Of a stretch of 45,486 nt of DNA, positions 28,784-37,863 are shown one piece after another. Origin of the DNA: Meiothermus rufus DSM 22234. Its GTDB lineage: Bacteria > Deinococcota > Deinococci > Deinococcales > Thermaceae. The position numbers were made by a program, and so were the translations under genes. The notes under the pieces are model-generated. The model saw only the letters and a list, made by a program, of their open reading frames with translations, made no database searches and had not been told where the DNA came from. The DNA lies in contig NZ_AUHY01000019.1 of assembly GCF_000423425.1 (NCBI RefSeq), forward strand, positions 1-45,486. The letters run 5' to 3'. Each line of letters opens with the position of its first letter. The first letter of the stretch is position 1.

Positions 28784-30672
28784 GGCTCCACAAACAGGGT
28801 GCCTAGGTCGAAGGTACCCTGGCCCCTTACCTGTATCTGGCGCTGTATACGGGGCTCCCCACTATCGCAAAGGCGGTTGCCCGAGTCGTCGCGGCAGACC
28901 ACCAGGGTATAGGTGCCGGGAATCAGATAGGTTTCGAAGGAACCCTCACGCACGGGAAGCCACCTCGAGCTTGGCCCCTGGAAGCCGACCAGGAAATCGC
29001 CCAGGGGCAGGCTCCAGCCGAAAGCGCCCGGCAGGTTGAGTAACCCATGCCCGTAGGCGTCGTCGCGGCCCGGGGGGCCCAGATCGGTCACGCTGGAACG
29101 AATCAGGTTCCAGGCTTGCCCGGCATCGGAGGCGGCGCCTGCGGACAGCACCATGGCCAGCGCTGCTGCAACCTGCGGCGTGGCCTGGGAAGTGCCGGTA
29201 TAAAAGGTGTAGTTGGGCTGGTTGGCGATATAGTTCCAAGTAGTTGAAAGAATGCCACCGCCCGGCTGGACATTGCTGCCCCCCGGAGCAGCAATGTCCA
29301 CTTCGCTGTTTTGCTGGCTGTAGTAGGTGACCTGATTATTCCGGTCGGTGGCCGCGACCGAGATGGCCCCGGGGCATGAAGCTGGATAGAACATCGCACC
29401 GGGGTTGCGGTCTTGGTAATTGCCAGCAGCAGCCACCACCAGCACACCCTGGGCCACCGCGTCGGCCACCGCCTCGCACATCGCATGGGAAAACAGGGTT
29501 GAGCCCAGGGAAAGGTTGATAACTTGAGCTGGCTGGGGGTTTACCAGAAGCCGGCCCGCCTTTTCTACCGGCAGCCCCGCCGCATAGCGGATGGCTAGGG
29601 CCACATCCTCAAAGGTGCCGGCGCCCTGGGGGCCTAACACCCGCAAGGGCAGCACCTTGACGGGGGCGTTGTAGGCCATACCCACAATGCCCGAGTCGGT
29701 ACAGGTGGGGCAGGGAGGAGCAAAAGTATCCGCATTGGCTACAATGATTCCAGTCACGTGGGTTCCGTGGCTGCCGCTCGTGGAGGTAAACGAATCACAG
29801 GGGTCGGTAGGGTCGGGATCGCCAGGGCTGCCCGGCAGGGGGTCGCCGCAAGGGTCGCTGGGGTGATCCCCCACAAAATCGTAGGCCCCCTCGCCGGGCC
29901 CCCACAGCCGGCCCGCCAGGTCGGGGTGGTCGTAGCGCACCCCAGTATCCACAACGGCCACGGTAATGGGGCGGCTATAGGTTTGCAGATAGGTGAAGCG
30001 GGCTCCGGTGGTTCGCAGATACCACTGCAGGGGGTAGTGCTGGTCGGTGGGTTCGCCCTGGGCCTGTACCCTCCCATTGAGTTCAGCCCACGCCACCGTG
30101 GGATCGAGGCGCAGCCGCTCCAAGAGCGCTTGGGGCCTCGAGGTGCGCAGTTTGGTGAGGCGGTTTACCCGGTCGTGCGAGACCACCTGGCTGCCCTGGG
30201 GCAGCACCACCGCCCGCAGGTCGGTGCGGTACTTGACCAGTACCTCGTCGGTGGGGGGGGGCGGCTCGGCTGGGCGCAACCCCGAGGGGGCCCCCACCCC
30301 GCTGGGCGCTGCTTCGGCTACCTGGCCCACCACCCGCACCAACGGCAGCACCACGGCAATCTCGGCCTGCACATCCCCCAACAGGCGCAGGTGGGCGGTA
30401 TAGGCGGGCTGATCCCCCATCTCCTCGGTGAACGCTGCCCGCAAGCGCACCACCCCAGGGCCCACCCCCTGCGTGGGCGTGGCCGTAAGCCAGGCGCTGT
30501 AGACCTCGAGCCGCCAGGCCACTCGGGAGCCCACCCGTAGGGCCAGGCTGCCCTCGAGGCCCTCCATCACCACCTCTTGGGGGACAACGTGGGCCGGAGC
30601 GGGCAACCAGGCCTCCTGCGAGGCACACCCTGCCATAGCTAAAAGCAGCGCAATCCAAAAAAGCCGCATCAT
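28780..30672 (-). CDS. Subtilisin-family (S8) serine protease, lipoprotein
   Basis: A 630-residue extracytoplasmic protease. The lipobox AMAGC gives lipidation at Cys16. Residues about 20-220 are an N-terminal domain and propeptide-like region with a proline-rich linker. The catalytic triad is Asp242 (VVDTGVRYDHPDL), His302 (GSHGTHVTG) and Ser495 (GTSQATP, where most subtilases have GTSMATP). A short beta domain follows the catalytic part. Several added cysteines (DPCGDP, PPCPTCTD) suggest disulfides. The start MMRLFW at 30672 precedes the signal peptide; the frame stays open upstream without homology. It faces the G8 lipoprotein gene. Confidence 0.93.
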   Translation of the reverse strand: MMRLFWIALLLAMAGCASQEAWLPAPAHVVPQEVVMEGLEGSLALRVGSRVAWRLEVYSAWLTATPTQGVGPGVVRLRAAFTEEMGDQPAYTAHLRLLGDVQAEIAVVLPLVRVVGQVAEAAPSGVGAPSGLRPAEPPPPTDEVLVKYRTDLRAVVLPQGSQVVSHDRVNRLTKLRTSRPQALLERLRLDPTVAWAELNGRVQAQGEPTDQHYPLQWYLRTTGARFTYLQTYSRPITVAVVDTGVRYDHPDLAGRLWGPGEGAYDFVGDHPSDPCGDPLPGSPGDPDPTDPCDSFTSTSGSHGTHVTGIIVANADTFAPPCPTCTDSGIVGMAYNAPVKVLPLRVLGPQGAGTFEDVALAIRYAAGLPVEKAGRLLVNPQPAQVINLSLGSTLFSHAMCEAVADAVAQGVLVVAAAGNYQDRNPGAMFYPASCPGAISVAATDRNNQVTYYSQQNSEVDIAAPGGSNVQPGGGILSTTWNYIANQPNYTFYTGTSQATPQVAAALAMVLSAGAASDAGQAWNLIRSSVTDLGPPGRDDAYGHGLLNLPGAFGWSLPLGDFLVGFQGPSSRWLPVREGSFETYLIPGTYTLVVCRDDSGNRLCDSGEPRIQRQIQVRGQGTFDLGTLFVEP

Positions 30673-30772
30673 GCTCACACTAACCCACGGCAACGCAAAG
30701 TCAAGCCGATTTAGCCCTCCCATCTGCCCCTGGTTCGCCATGCAGTAAAATGCTTTGCACAGGAGGCATGCC

Positions 30773-33034
30773 GTGGGGCTCAAAGCGGTCAAAAAGGGGT
30801 GGAGCCCCCAGACCTGGGTAAGCCTACGACCTTTTGGTCTGGGTCTGCAAAAACCCAACAACTTCGCCGAGGTTTTCCGCGCCCTGTGGGAAAATGCCGA
30901 TAACCTGGCGTATGCCTGGCGCATCCTGCGCGACGGGGTCTGCGACGGCTGCGCCTTGGGCACCTATGGGCTGCGGGACTGGACCATCCAGGGCCTGCAC
31001 CTGTGCAACATCCGCCTGCGGCTGCTGCGGCTCAACACCATGGGCCCTTTAGACGTAGGGCTGCTGGCCGACGTGGCCCAACTCCAGGGCAAAAGCAGCG
31101 CCGAGTTGCGCGGGCTGGGCCGTCTGCCCTACCCCATGTACCGCCGCAAAGGAGAGGCTGGCTTTACCCGCATCAGCTGGGACGAGGCCCTCGACCGCAT
31201 CGGCCTTAGGCTCTGCCAGACCCACCCCAAACGCATGGGCTTCTACCTGACCAGCCGGGGCCTGCCCAACGAAACCTACTACGTGGTGCAAAAAGCGGTG
31301 CGGGCTTTGGGCAGCAACAACATCGACAATGCCGCCCGCATCTGCCACAGCCCCAGCACCGTGGCCCTTAGGGATTCGCTGGGGGTAGCCGCCACCACCT
31401 GTAGCTACCGCGACCTCATCGGTACCGACCTGGTGGTCTTCCTTGGGGCCAACCCAGCGGTCAACCAGCCGGTATTGATGAAGTACCTCTACTACGCCAA
31501 AAAAGCCGGCACCCAGGTGGTCGTGGTCAACCCCTACCGAGAACCAGCTATGGCACACTACTGGGTGCCCTCCGACCCGGAAAGCGCCCTGTTTGGCACC
31601 CGCATCACCGATCGTTTCTTTTTGGTAGAGCCTGGGGGCGATGTAGCCTTCCTCAACGGCACCCTCAAGCACCTCATCGAGCAGGGGTGGCTCAACAGCG
31701 CCTTCATTGAGCAGCACACCCAGGGCTTCGATGCCCTGAAAGAAGCCCTAGAGGCCCAACCCTGGGAGGCCCTCGAGCAAGCCTCGGGGCTGAACCGCCG
31801 AGAAATGCTGGAGTTCGCCCTTCTGCTGGCCAAGGCCGAACGGGCCGTGCTGGTCTGGAGCATGGGCATCACCCAGCACACCTTCGGCGAGGATGCGGTG
31901 CAGAGCATCCTCAACCTGGGCCTGGCCCGGGGGTACCTGGGGCGGGAGGGCTGTGGCCTGATGCCCATCCGCGGCCACTCTGGCGTACAGGGCGGGGCAG
32001 AGATGGGGGCCTACGCTACCGCCTTTCCCGGGGGGCTGCCCATCACCCCAGAAAACGCCCAGCGGCTGGCCGAGGTGTGGGGGTTTACCGTGCCGGATTG
32101 GCCCGGCCTGAGTGCCCCGGAGATGCTCGAGGCTGACCTCGAGGTGTTGTGGAGCCTGGGGGGCAACTTCCTCGAAACCCTGCCCAGCCCGGCCCAGGCC
32201 AGAGCCCGGCTGGCCCAGGTGCCTATGCGGGTTCACCAAGACATCGTCCTGACCCCGCAGATGCTGGTAGAGCCCGGGGAGGAGGTCTTCTTACTCCCCG
32301 CCACCACCCGCTACGAGATTCCCGGCGGCTGCTGCGAGACCACCACCGAACGGCGGGTCATCTTCAGCCCCGAGATTCCCGGCCCCCGCATCGGTGAGGC
32401 CCGCTGGGAAGGAGAGGTCTTCCAGGAATTACTGGCCCGGGTCTGTAAGCCTGAGCTAGCCCAAAAGGTACGCTTTGCCGACACCGCCGCGGTGCGGGCC
32501 GAGATTGCCCGGGTGGTGCCCCTTTACCAGGGCATCCAGCACCTAAAAGCCAAAGGTGACGCCTTTCAGTACGGCGGGCCCCACCTGTGCGAGGGTGGGG
32601 TCTGCCCCACCCCCGACGGGCGGGCCCGCTTCCGCCCGGTCGCTTTGCCGCCGAACCCCGTACCGCCGGGGGCCTTCCGCCTGGTCACCCGGCGGGGCAA
32701 ACAGTTCAACAGCATGGTGCACGAAGAGACCGACCCCATCAACGGCGCCCCGCGCGATGCGGTACTCATCCACCCCACCGACCTGAATAGGCTGGGTCTG
32801 GTTGCGGGCCAGGTGGTCTGGCTCTCCAATGCCTTTGGTACCCTGCGGGTGCGGGTCTTCCCCGCCGAGGTCAAGCCGGGTAGCCTGCAGGTACACTGGC
32901 CCGAGGGCAACGTGCTGCTCGACCCTAAGAAGCGCTCGAGCCGGGCGGGCATCCCCGCTTACAAAGAGGCTTATGTCTACCTCCACCTCCAAGCGCCCCA
33001 AGGCCAAGACCCAAACCACCCTGTGGCGGGTTGA
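30773..33034 (+). CDS. FdhF/YdeP-family molybdopterin oxidoreductase
   Basis: A 753-residue bis-MGD enzyme of the DMSO-reductase superfamily, close to the FdhF/YdeP group. The molybdenum ligand is probably Cys191 in RICHSPSTVAL, where formate dehydrogenase H has selenocysteine. Near the N-terminus there is only CDGC (residues 57-60) rather than a full four-cysteine cluster motif. The C-terminal cofactor domain includes RRGKQFNSM and DAVLIHPTD. No Tat or Sec signal is seen, so it is cytoplasmic. The GTG at 30773 is preferred because AGGAGG lies six bases before it. fdhD follows with a 62-base overlap. The substrate may be formate, but YdeP relatives are uncertain. Confidence 0.86.
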   Translation: MGLKAVKKGWSPQTWVSLRPFGLGLQKPNNFAEVFRALWENADNLAYAWRILRDGVCDGCALGTYGLRDWTIQGLHLCNIRLRLLRLNTMGPLDVGLLADVAQLQGKSSAELRGLGRLPYPMYRRKGEAGFTRISWDEALDRIGLRLCQTHPKRMGFYLTSRGLPNETYYVVQKAVRALGSNNIDNAARICHSPSTVALRDSLGVAATTCSYRDLIGTDLVVFLGANPAVNQPVLMKYLYYAKKAGTQVVVVNPYREPAMAHYWVPSDPESALFGTRITDRFFLVEPGGDVAFLNGTLKHLIEQGWLNSAFIEQHTQGFDALKEALEAQPWEALEQASGLNRREMLEFALLLAKAERAVLVWSMGITQHTFGEDAVQSILNLGLARGYLGREGCGLMPIRGHSGVQGGAEMGAYATAFPGGLPITPENAQRLAEVWGFTVPDWPGLSAPEMLEADLEVLWSLGGNFLETLPSPAQARARLAQVPMRVHQDIVLTPQMLVEPGEEVFLLPATTRYEIPGGCCETTTERRVIFSPEIPGPRIGEARWEGEVFQELLARVCKPELAQKVRFADTAAVRAEIARVVPLYQGIQHLKAKGDAFQYGGPHLCEGGVCPTPDGRARFRPVALPPNPVPPGAFRLVTRRGKQFNSMVHEETDPINGAPRDAVLIHPTDLNRLGLVAGQVVWLSNAFGTLRVRVFPAEVKPGSLQVHWPEGNVLLDPKKRSSRAGIPAYKEAYVYLHLQAPQGQDPNHPVAG

Positions 33035-33821
33035 AAAGGGGCGGGCCACCCCCCGCACCGACCTGCTGGCCACCGAGGAACCCCTGGAAATTCGCCTAGC
33101 GGCAGGGGGAGAACCCCGTCCTCTGGCGGTGGTGATGCGCACCCCCGGCCACGACTTCGAGCTAGCTGCAGGGTTTTTGTTCGCCGAGGGCCTAATCAAA
33201 CGCCGCGAGGACATCCGGCAGATGCGCTACTGCCCCCCACCGGGCGAACCCCAGCAGTACAACAGCCTCGAGGTACGGCTAAACCTTCCTGCTCTACCCA
33301 GTCTAGCCCCTTTGGAACGCGCTTTCTACACCAGTGCAGCCTGTGGGGTGTGCGGCAAAGCTACCCTGGAAAACCTCGAGCGGCACTACCCCCGGCTCAA
33401 GGCCGGCTGGCAGGTTCCCGCCAGCACCATAGCCCAGCTCCCCCAAAAGCTATTGGCCCAGCAGGGGCTTTTTGCCCAGACTGGAGGGTTACACGCCGCA
33501 GCTTTGTTCGACCCCGAAGGCCGTCTGCTGGCCCTGCGGGAGGATGTGGGCCGGCACAACGCCCTGGACAAACTGATCGGCTGGGCCCTGTTGGAAGGCC
33601 GGCTACCCCTCTCCCAGGCTTTGGCCCTGGTAAGCGGGCGGGCCAGCTACGAGCTGGTGCAAAAGACCCTGGCTGCTGGCATTCCCCTCCTGGCGGCCAT
33701 CTCTGCCCCCAGCAGCCTAGCGGTAGCCCTGGCCCAGCGCTTCGGCCTGACGCTGGTCGGTTTTCTGCGCGGCAGCTTCAACATCTATACCCACCCCGAG
33801 CGCATCCAGATCGACGCGTAG
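32973..33821 (+). CDS. fdhD: FdhD, sulfurtransferase for the molybdenum cofactor
   Basis: FdhD (282 residues) moves sulfur from a cysteine desulfurase to the bis-MGD cofactor of formate dehydrogenases. The working cysteines are Cys124 and Cys127 in ACGVCGKA. GRHNALDKLIG and GRASYELVQK are the other family blocks. It begins 62 bases before the end of the oxidoreductase gene, with AGAGG upstream of the ATG; longer versions would read far into that gene. The tight pair argues that this molybdoenzyme is a true FdhD client. Confidence 0.95.
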   Translation: MSTSTSKRPKAKTQTTLWRVEKGRATPRTDLLATEEPLEIRLAAGGEPRPLAVVMRTPGHDFELAAGFLFAEGLIKRREDIRQMRYCPPPGEPQQYNSLEVRLNLPALPSLAPLERAFYTSAACGVCGKATLENLERHYPRLKAGWQVPASTIAQLPQKLLAQQGLFAQTGGLHAAALFDPEGRLLALREDVGRHNALDKLIGWALLEGRLPLSQALALVSGRASYELVQKTLAAGIPLLAAISAPSSLAVALAQRFGLTLVGFLRGSFNIYTHPERIQIDA

Positions 33822-33846
33822 GCCCAGGCTGTGGCACAATCGGGAC

Positions 33847-34173
33847 ATGAAAGCCTATCTGGGCCTGTACACTGCGCGGCTGGAGATGCCCTGGGTACGC
33901 AGCCTCAAGGAGAAGCGGGCCCTGGTCAAGCCCACCCTCGAGCGCCTGCGGGCCCGCTTCCCGGTCTCGGCTGCTCGGCTGGCCGGCCAGGACGACCACG
34001 ACTGGGAGGTGGTCGGGTTTAGCCTCCTCGGCCACGACGGGGTATGGGTCGAGACCGTATTGCGCGAGGCGGCTCTGTTCATCGCAGCCCAGGCCGAGTA
34101 CCGGGTAGTGGACTCGAGCTGGAGCGTAGAGGAGGTCAGCCTGGAAGGCCTGGTGCCGCACTGGGCCCGCTAG
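33847..34173 (+). CDS. DUF503 family protein (YlxP-like)
   Basis: A 108-residue protein with the DUF503 opening KAYLGLYTARLEMPWVRSLKEKRALVKP and the core RLRARFPVSAARLAGQDDHDWEVVGFSLLG. Members are small, often near translation genes, and no activity is agreed. It follows fdhD by 25 bases and converges on the thiolase gene so tightly that the two stop codons share the sequence CTAG. Confidence 0.9.
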   Translation: MKAYLGLYTARLEMPWVRSLKEKRALVKPTLERLRARFPVSAARLAGQDDHDWEVVGFSLLGHDGVWVETVLREAALFIAAQAEYRVVDSSWSVEEVSLEGLVPHWAR

Positions 34174-35363
34174 CCTACCGCCTCCACCGCCAGGGCCAGC
34201 GAGCCCCCGGTGCCGTGGCAGATAGCCGCCAAGCCCCGCTCTTTTTGATGGGTGTGCAGGGCGTGGATTAGGGTCACCAGGATGCGGGCCCCCGAGGCCC
34301 CGATGGGGTGGCCCAGGGCCACCGCCCCTCCGTGCACATTGAGCTGCTCCATGGGTACCCCCAGCAGGCGGTGGAAGAGGATGTTGTTGAGGGCGAAAGC
34401 CTCGTTGTTCTCGAAGAGCTGGAAGTCGGAAATCCCCATCCTAAGCCGCTCTAAAAGCTTTTGCGCCGCGGGCACCGGAGCCTCGGGGAAGCGCCAAGGC
34501 TCACCAGCAGCCCAGCTATGGCCCAGAATCCGGGCCAAAGGCTTCAGGCCGTGCTTCGCCACCGCCTGGGGGCTGGCCAGCACCAGGGCCGCGGCCCCAT
34601 CGGAAATCTGTGAGGCATTGCCCGCAGTCAGTACCCCGTCCTTACGGAAAGCCGGGCGTAGCGCAGCCAGCGACTCCAGGGTGGTCTCGGGACGTACCCC
34701 TTCATCCCGCTCAATTTTTTCCACCCCTTTGCGGGTCTGCACCTCGAGGGGCACCATCTCCCGGCTGAAGTGGCAGGCCTCCTGGGCCCGGGCCGCCCGC
34801 TGGTGGGATTCCAAAGCCACTTGGTCTAGCTCGGCCCGGCCCACACCGAACGCAGCAGCCAGCCGCTCCGCCTGCTCGCCCATGGCTTCGCCGGTAAAGG
34901 GGTCGGAAAGCCCATCCCGCTGCAGGATGTCCTGGAGCTGCTCCGGAGCCCCGGCCAGGTACTTGTAGCCCCAGCGGGCTCGGTGGGAAAGGTAGAACCC
35001 AGCCTGGGTCATGCTTTCCATGCCCCCCACCAGCACCACCTCGGCCTGCCCCCCCTGGATGGCCAAGGCCCCGTTAGCCACCGCCTGCATGCCTGAGGCG
35101 CAGACCATGTCCACCGCATAGCCGTCCACCGTGTGGGGAATCCCTGCTTTGAAGGCAGCCTGCCGGGGCGGAAGCTGCCCGTGGCCGGCCCGGAGCACCT
35201 GGCCAAAGATGAATAGGTCTAGCGCCGCCCCAGACAAACCCGCCCGCTCGAGGGCGGCCTTCATGGCCTGGGCCCCCAGATCGATGGGCGAAAAATCCTT
35301 CAGCGCACCGCCAAACCGACCAATAGGCGTGCGCACCGCTGAAACCACATACACCTCGCGCAT
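34170..35363 (-). CDS. Thiolase, acetyl-CoA acetyltransferase type
   Basis: A 397-residue thiolase. The acyl-accepting cysteine is Cys88 in DMVCASGMQAV, the active-site histidine is in GGAVALGHPIGASGARI and the second cysteine is in AICHGTGGS near the C-terminus (the usual CIGGGQG loop is altered to CHGTGGS). It could condense acetyl-CoA or cleave 3-ketoacyl-CoA; no fatty-acid genes are nearby to decide. The ATG at 35363 starts MREVYVVSAVRTPIG, the usual thiolase beginning. Confidence 0.93.
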   Translation of the reverse strand: MREVYVVSAVRTPIGRFGGALKDFSPIDLGAQAMKAALERAGLSGAALDLFIFGQVLRAGHGQLPPRQAAFKAGIPHTVDGYAVDMVCASGMQAVANGALAIQGGQAEVVLVGGMESMTQAGFYLSHRARWGYKYLAGAPEQLQDILQRDGLSDPFTGEAMGEQAERLAAAFGVGRAELDQVALESHQRAARAQEACHFSREMVPLEVQTRKGVEKIERDEGVRPETTLESLAALRPAFRKDGVLTAGNASQISDGAAALVLASPQAVAKHGLKPLARILGHSWAAGEPWRFPEAPVPAAQKLLERLRMGISDFQLFENNEAFALNNILFHRLLGVPMEQLNVHGGAVALGHPIGASGARILVTLIHALHTHQKERGLAAICHGTGGSLALAVEAVG

Positions 35364-35387
35364 ACTGCCTCCTGGCGCCATGCTACC

Positions 35388-36410
35388 TCAAAGCACGTCC
35401 CGGGTGGTGCCCCGCATGCGGTAGTTAATCCAGCTCTTGCGCCAGCGCAAGGCCCGCTTGACCGCCCCGTACAGGGGGGAAAGGGGCTGATCGTAGGCAG
35501 GGAAGCGCACCCGTGTACCCCCAAAGCCCTCCTTAAATGCATCGATCCCCGCTGCATGGCTGCCTTCGGCCTGGCGGGGTACCCCCCACAGGTCGTAGAT
35601 GCGGTAGCCGTGGGCTATTCCCCAGGTGATGGCCCCCCAGTGCATGCCGTTGGGGGCCTTGGCATGGCTGTTTTCTCGGCTGCTACCGCCGTAGAGATAG
35701 GCCACCTTACCGGCAAAGGCCACGAACATTCCTGCCGCCAGGGCTTTACCCTCCTGGCGGGCAATAGCGATAAACGCCTGCCCCAAAGGCTGGTTCATCT
35801 CCCGCAGCACAGCCTGGTAGTAGGCCTTGGCATGCTGTAACAGCCGTGCCCGGCGGTTGGTCTCCTCAAAAAGCGGCCAGAACTCCTCGAAAGCTTCCTC
35901 TTTCTCAATGGTGGTCACCACCCGCTTGAGGGCCAGCCGGGTGTTCCGCCGGTGCATGTTGTCCATCCGGGCCAACACACCTTCGGCCCCCAGGCTGAGG
36001 TCGAGCCAGATGGAGTACTCTGGCTGAATGGTTTCTGCCTGGCAAAGCGAGGAGAAAAGTGGGGTGGCCGCCTCTGCGGGCTGGCCGGTCTCGGGCTCGA
36101 GCTTGAGGTAGACTGCCCCCCCCGCCCGTGTGCGCAGGAGTTCAGCGACCTTAGGCAGATCCTCCAAGCGGCGCAAGGCCGGACCCCGGGGCGCGTACAA
36201 CATAGCCAGGGGGCCGGCTAGCCTGCGGCGGAATAGCTGCACCGCGGCGACCAGTTCCGAACCCTGGTAGACCGCTACACGCTCGGGCTGCCAGCCCGAC
36301 AGCCTCTTGACCTCTCCCCAGCCCCAGGACTGCAAGGCGCTGCTAATGGGTAGTGAGGCCACCATCTGGTTCCAGCGCGCCCCTTCGCGTACCTCCTCCA
36401 GTCTCCACAC
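35388..36410 (-). CDS. FemAB-family peptidoglycan bridge peptidyltransferase
   Basis: A 340-residue protein with two tandem GNAT-like lobes, as in FemX/FemAB. Recognisable segments are ALQSWGWGEVKRLSGW, LDLSLGAEGVLARMDNMHRRNTRLALKR and the C-terminal YDLWGVP followed by GIDAFKEGFGG. Family members use aminoacyl-tRNA to add the first bridge amino acids to lipid II. Thermaceae peptidoglycan has glycine bridges, so glycine is the expected substrate. The start is GTG at 36410, 53 bases from the divergent pheA. It could also act on other aminoacyl acceptors. Confidence 0.88.
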   Translation of the reverse strand: MWRLEEVREGARWNQMVASLPISSALQSWGWGEVKRLSGWQPERVAVYQGSELVAAVQLFRRRLAGPLAMLYAPRGPALRRLEDLPKVAELLRTRAGGAVYLKLEPETGQPAEAATPLFSSLCQAETIQPEYSIWLDLSLGAEGVLARMDNMHRRNTRLALKRVVTTIEKEEAFEEFWPLFEETNRRARLLQHAKAYYQAVLREMNQPLGQAFIAIARQEGKALAAGMFVAFAGKVAYLYGGSSRENSHAKAPNGMHWGAITWGIAHGYRIYDLWGVPRQAEGSHAAGIDAFKEGFGGTRVRFPAYDQPLSPLYGAVKRALRWRKSWINYRMRGTTRDVL

Positions 36411-36448
36411 GGCTTTCCATTATGCCTCATGGGTCGGGCCACATGCTC

Positions 36449-36454
36449 TATACT
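36449..36454 (+). promoter_or_regulatory. -10 box of pheA, short-leader promoter
   Basis: TATACT lies nine bases before the pheA ATG (six before an in-frame GTG). No Shine-Dalgarno precedes pheA, so a near-leaderless message is likely. The -35 is weak. Confidence 0.45.
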
Positions 36455-36463
36455 GGCCCCGTG

Positions 36464-37306
36464 ATGCGGGTTGCTTTCCAAGGAACCGAAGGCGCCTACA
36501 GCGAAGAGGTAGCCCTACGGGCCTTCCCTGAGGCTCAGACCATCGGCCTGCCCACCTTCCACCAGGTGTTCGCCGCCGTGGCCAACGGCGAGGTGGATCG
36601 AGGGGTGGTGCCGGTGGAAAACACCACTGCCGGAATTATCAACCAGACCTACGACCTGCTACTCGAGACCGACCTACACGTGGTAGGCGAGCTGGTGCTA
36701 AAGATAGACCACTGCTTGCTAGCCCCACCAGGCACCCGCCTGGAGGACATCCGCAAGGTTCGGAGCCACCCCCAGGGCCTGATTCAGTGCGACGGCTTTA
36801 TCGCCCGCTACAAGCTCGAGGCCGAGCCGGTCTACGACACTGCCGGAGCCGCGCGCGAGCTGGCCGAACACCCTCAGCCAGGGCTGGCCGCCATTGCCAG
36901 CCGCCGGGCCGCCGAACGCTATGGCCTAGCCATCCTAGCCGAGGGCATCCAAGACTTTATAGGCAACTACACCCGCTTCTTCGTGCTGGCGCGGGAAGAC
37001 CTTCCCCGCCAGGCAGGCCCTTACAAGACCTCGGTGGTCTTCACTACCCGCCACCGCCCCGGCGAACTTTTGGCCGCGCTGAAGGCTTTTGCCGACCAGG
37101 GCATCAACCTCACCAAGCTCGAGTCACGCCCCCGGCGCGACCCCGAACGGCCCTTCTCGCCCATCTTCTATGCCGATTTCGAAGGCCACGCCGAGGACCC
37201 CGGCCCCTCCCAGGCCCTCCTGACCCTGCTGCGCCGGGCTTCGTTTGTTAAGGTGCTGGGCTCCTACCCTGCCGTAACCAGCTGGGGTTTTATCAAGGAG
37301 CCCTAG
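36464..37306 (+). CDS. pheA: Prephenate dehydratase
   Basis: PheA (280 residues) converts prephenate to phenylpyruvate in phenylalanine synthesis. The N-terminal catalytic domain has FQGTEGAYSEEVA, VPVENTTAGIINQTYDLL and the key NYTRFFVL. The C-terminal ACT domain, which binds phenylalanine for feedback, has GELLAALKAFADQGINLTKLESRP. There is no fused chorismate mutase. The start is ATG at 36464 or the adjacent GTG. Its stop codon overlaps that of the next gene in CTAG. Confidence 0.96.
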   Translation: MRVAFQGTEGAYSEEVALRAFPEAQTIGLPTFHQVFAAVANGEVDRGVVPVENTTAGIINQTYDLLLETDLHVVGELVLKIDHCLLAPPGTRLEDIRKVRSHPQGLIQCDGFIARYKLEAEPVYDTAGAARELAEHPQPGLAAIASRRAAERYGLAILAEGIQDFIGNYTRFFVLAREDLPRQAGPYKTSVVFTTRHRPGELLAALKAFADQGINLTKLESRPRRDPERPFSPIFYADFEGHAEDPGPSQALLTLLRRASFVKVLGSYPAVTSWGFIKEP

Positions 37307-37740
37307 CGGAAACTCGCTCCGAAAATCACCCGCCCATAGGAGCCCCCGTTGAAAGGGAAGACGCTCTGTCCGCCTAAAAACAGGCCGGTGCTGGGGTCGA
37401 GACTAAACTCCAGGCCAGCGCCCAGGGTTAGGGCGAAGTTGGCGCTGGGCAGGCCCACCGCCAGCCCCCCGCCGAAATAGGGCTTGATGCCGCGCAGGTC
37501 GCGGTCGAACTGGCCCAGATCGGGTTTGAACTGCACCTCGCCTCCTAGGAGGAAGGCCGGCCCCCTGAAGATCACATCCCCGTAAATCAGGGCTACCAGG
37601 TTGCGCTGAAGGGTGGCCTCGAGGCCAAAGCCCAGGCTGGGCTCGGGTACGGCAATGCGCAGTTGAAAGGCCCGCTGGGCCAGGCCGGTCGAAGCGAAGG
37701 CTAGCAAAAGTAGGAAAAGAACCACAGGTAGACGTTTCAT
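37303..37740 (-). CDS. Small exported barrel-like protein, function unknown
   Basis: A 145-residue protein with a signal peptide (MKRLPVVLFLLLLAFASTGLAQ). The mature part alternates glycine and hydrophobic residues (LRIAVPEPSLGFGLEATLQRNLVALIYGDV, PYFGGGLAVGLPSANFALTLGAGLEF) and ends FGASFR, with the terminal aromatic-basic pattern of outer-membrane strands. It is probably a small outer-membrane barrel of about eight strands. I do not recognise the family. The stop codon lies inside that of pheA. Confidence 0.7.
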   Translation of the reverse strand: MKRLPVVLFLLLLAFASTGLAQRAFQLRIAVPEPSLGFGLEATLQRNLVALIYGDVIFRGPAFLLGGEVQFKPDLGQFDRDLRGIKPYFGGGLAVGLPSANFALTLGAGLEFSLDPSTGLFLGGQSVFPFNGGSYGRVIFGASFR

Positions 37741-37863
37741 GGCTTGCACCTCTTCCTGGGGGGCACAACCCCCGCAGGCGATACCATAGCCTAGATGGCC
37801 CTAAACCACCAGTGGCCTTGCTCTCACCCTATGCTAAGGGCTGGCCCTTACAGTGCGGGGCGT

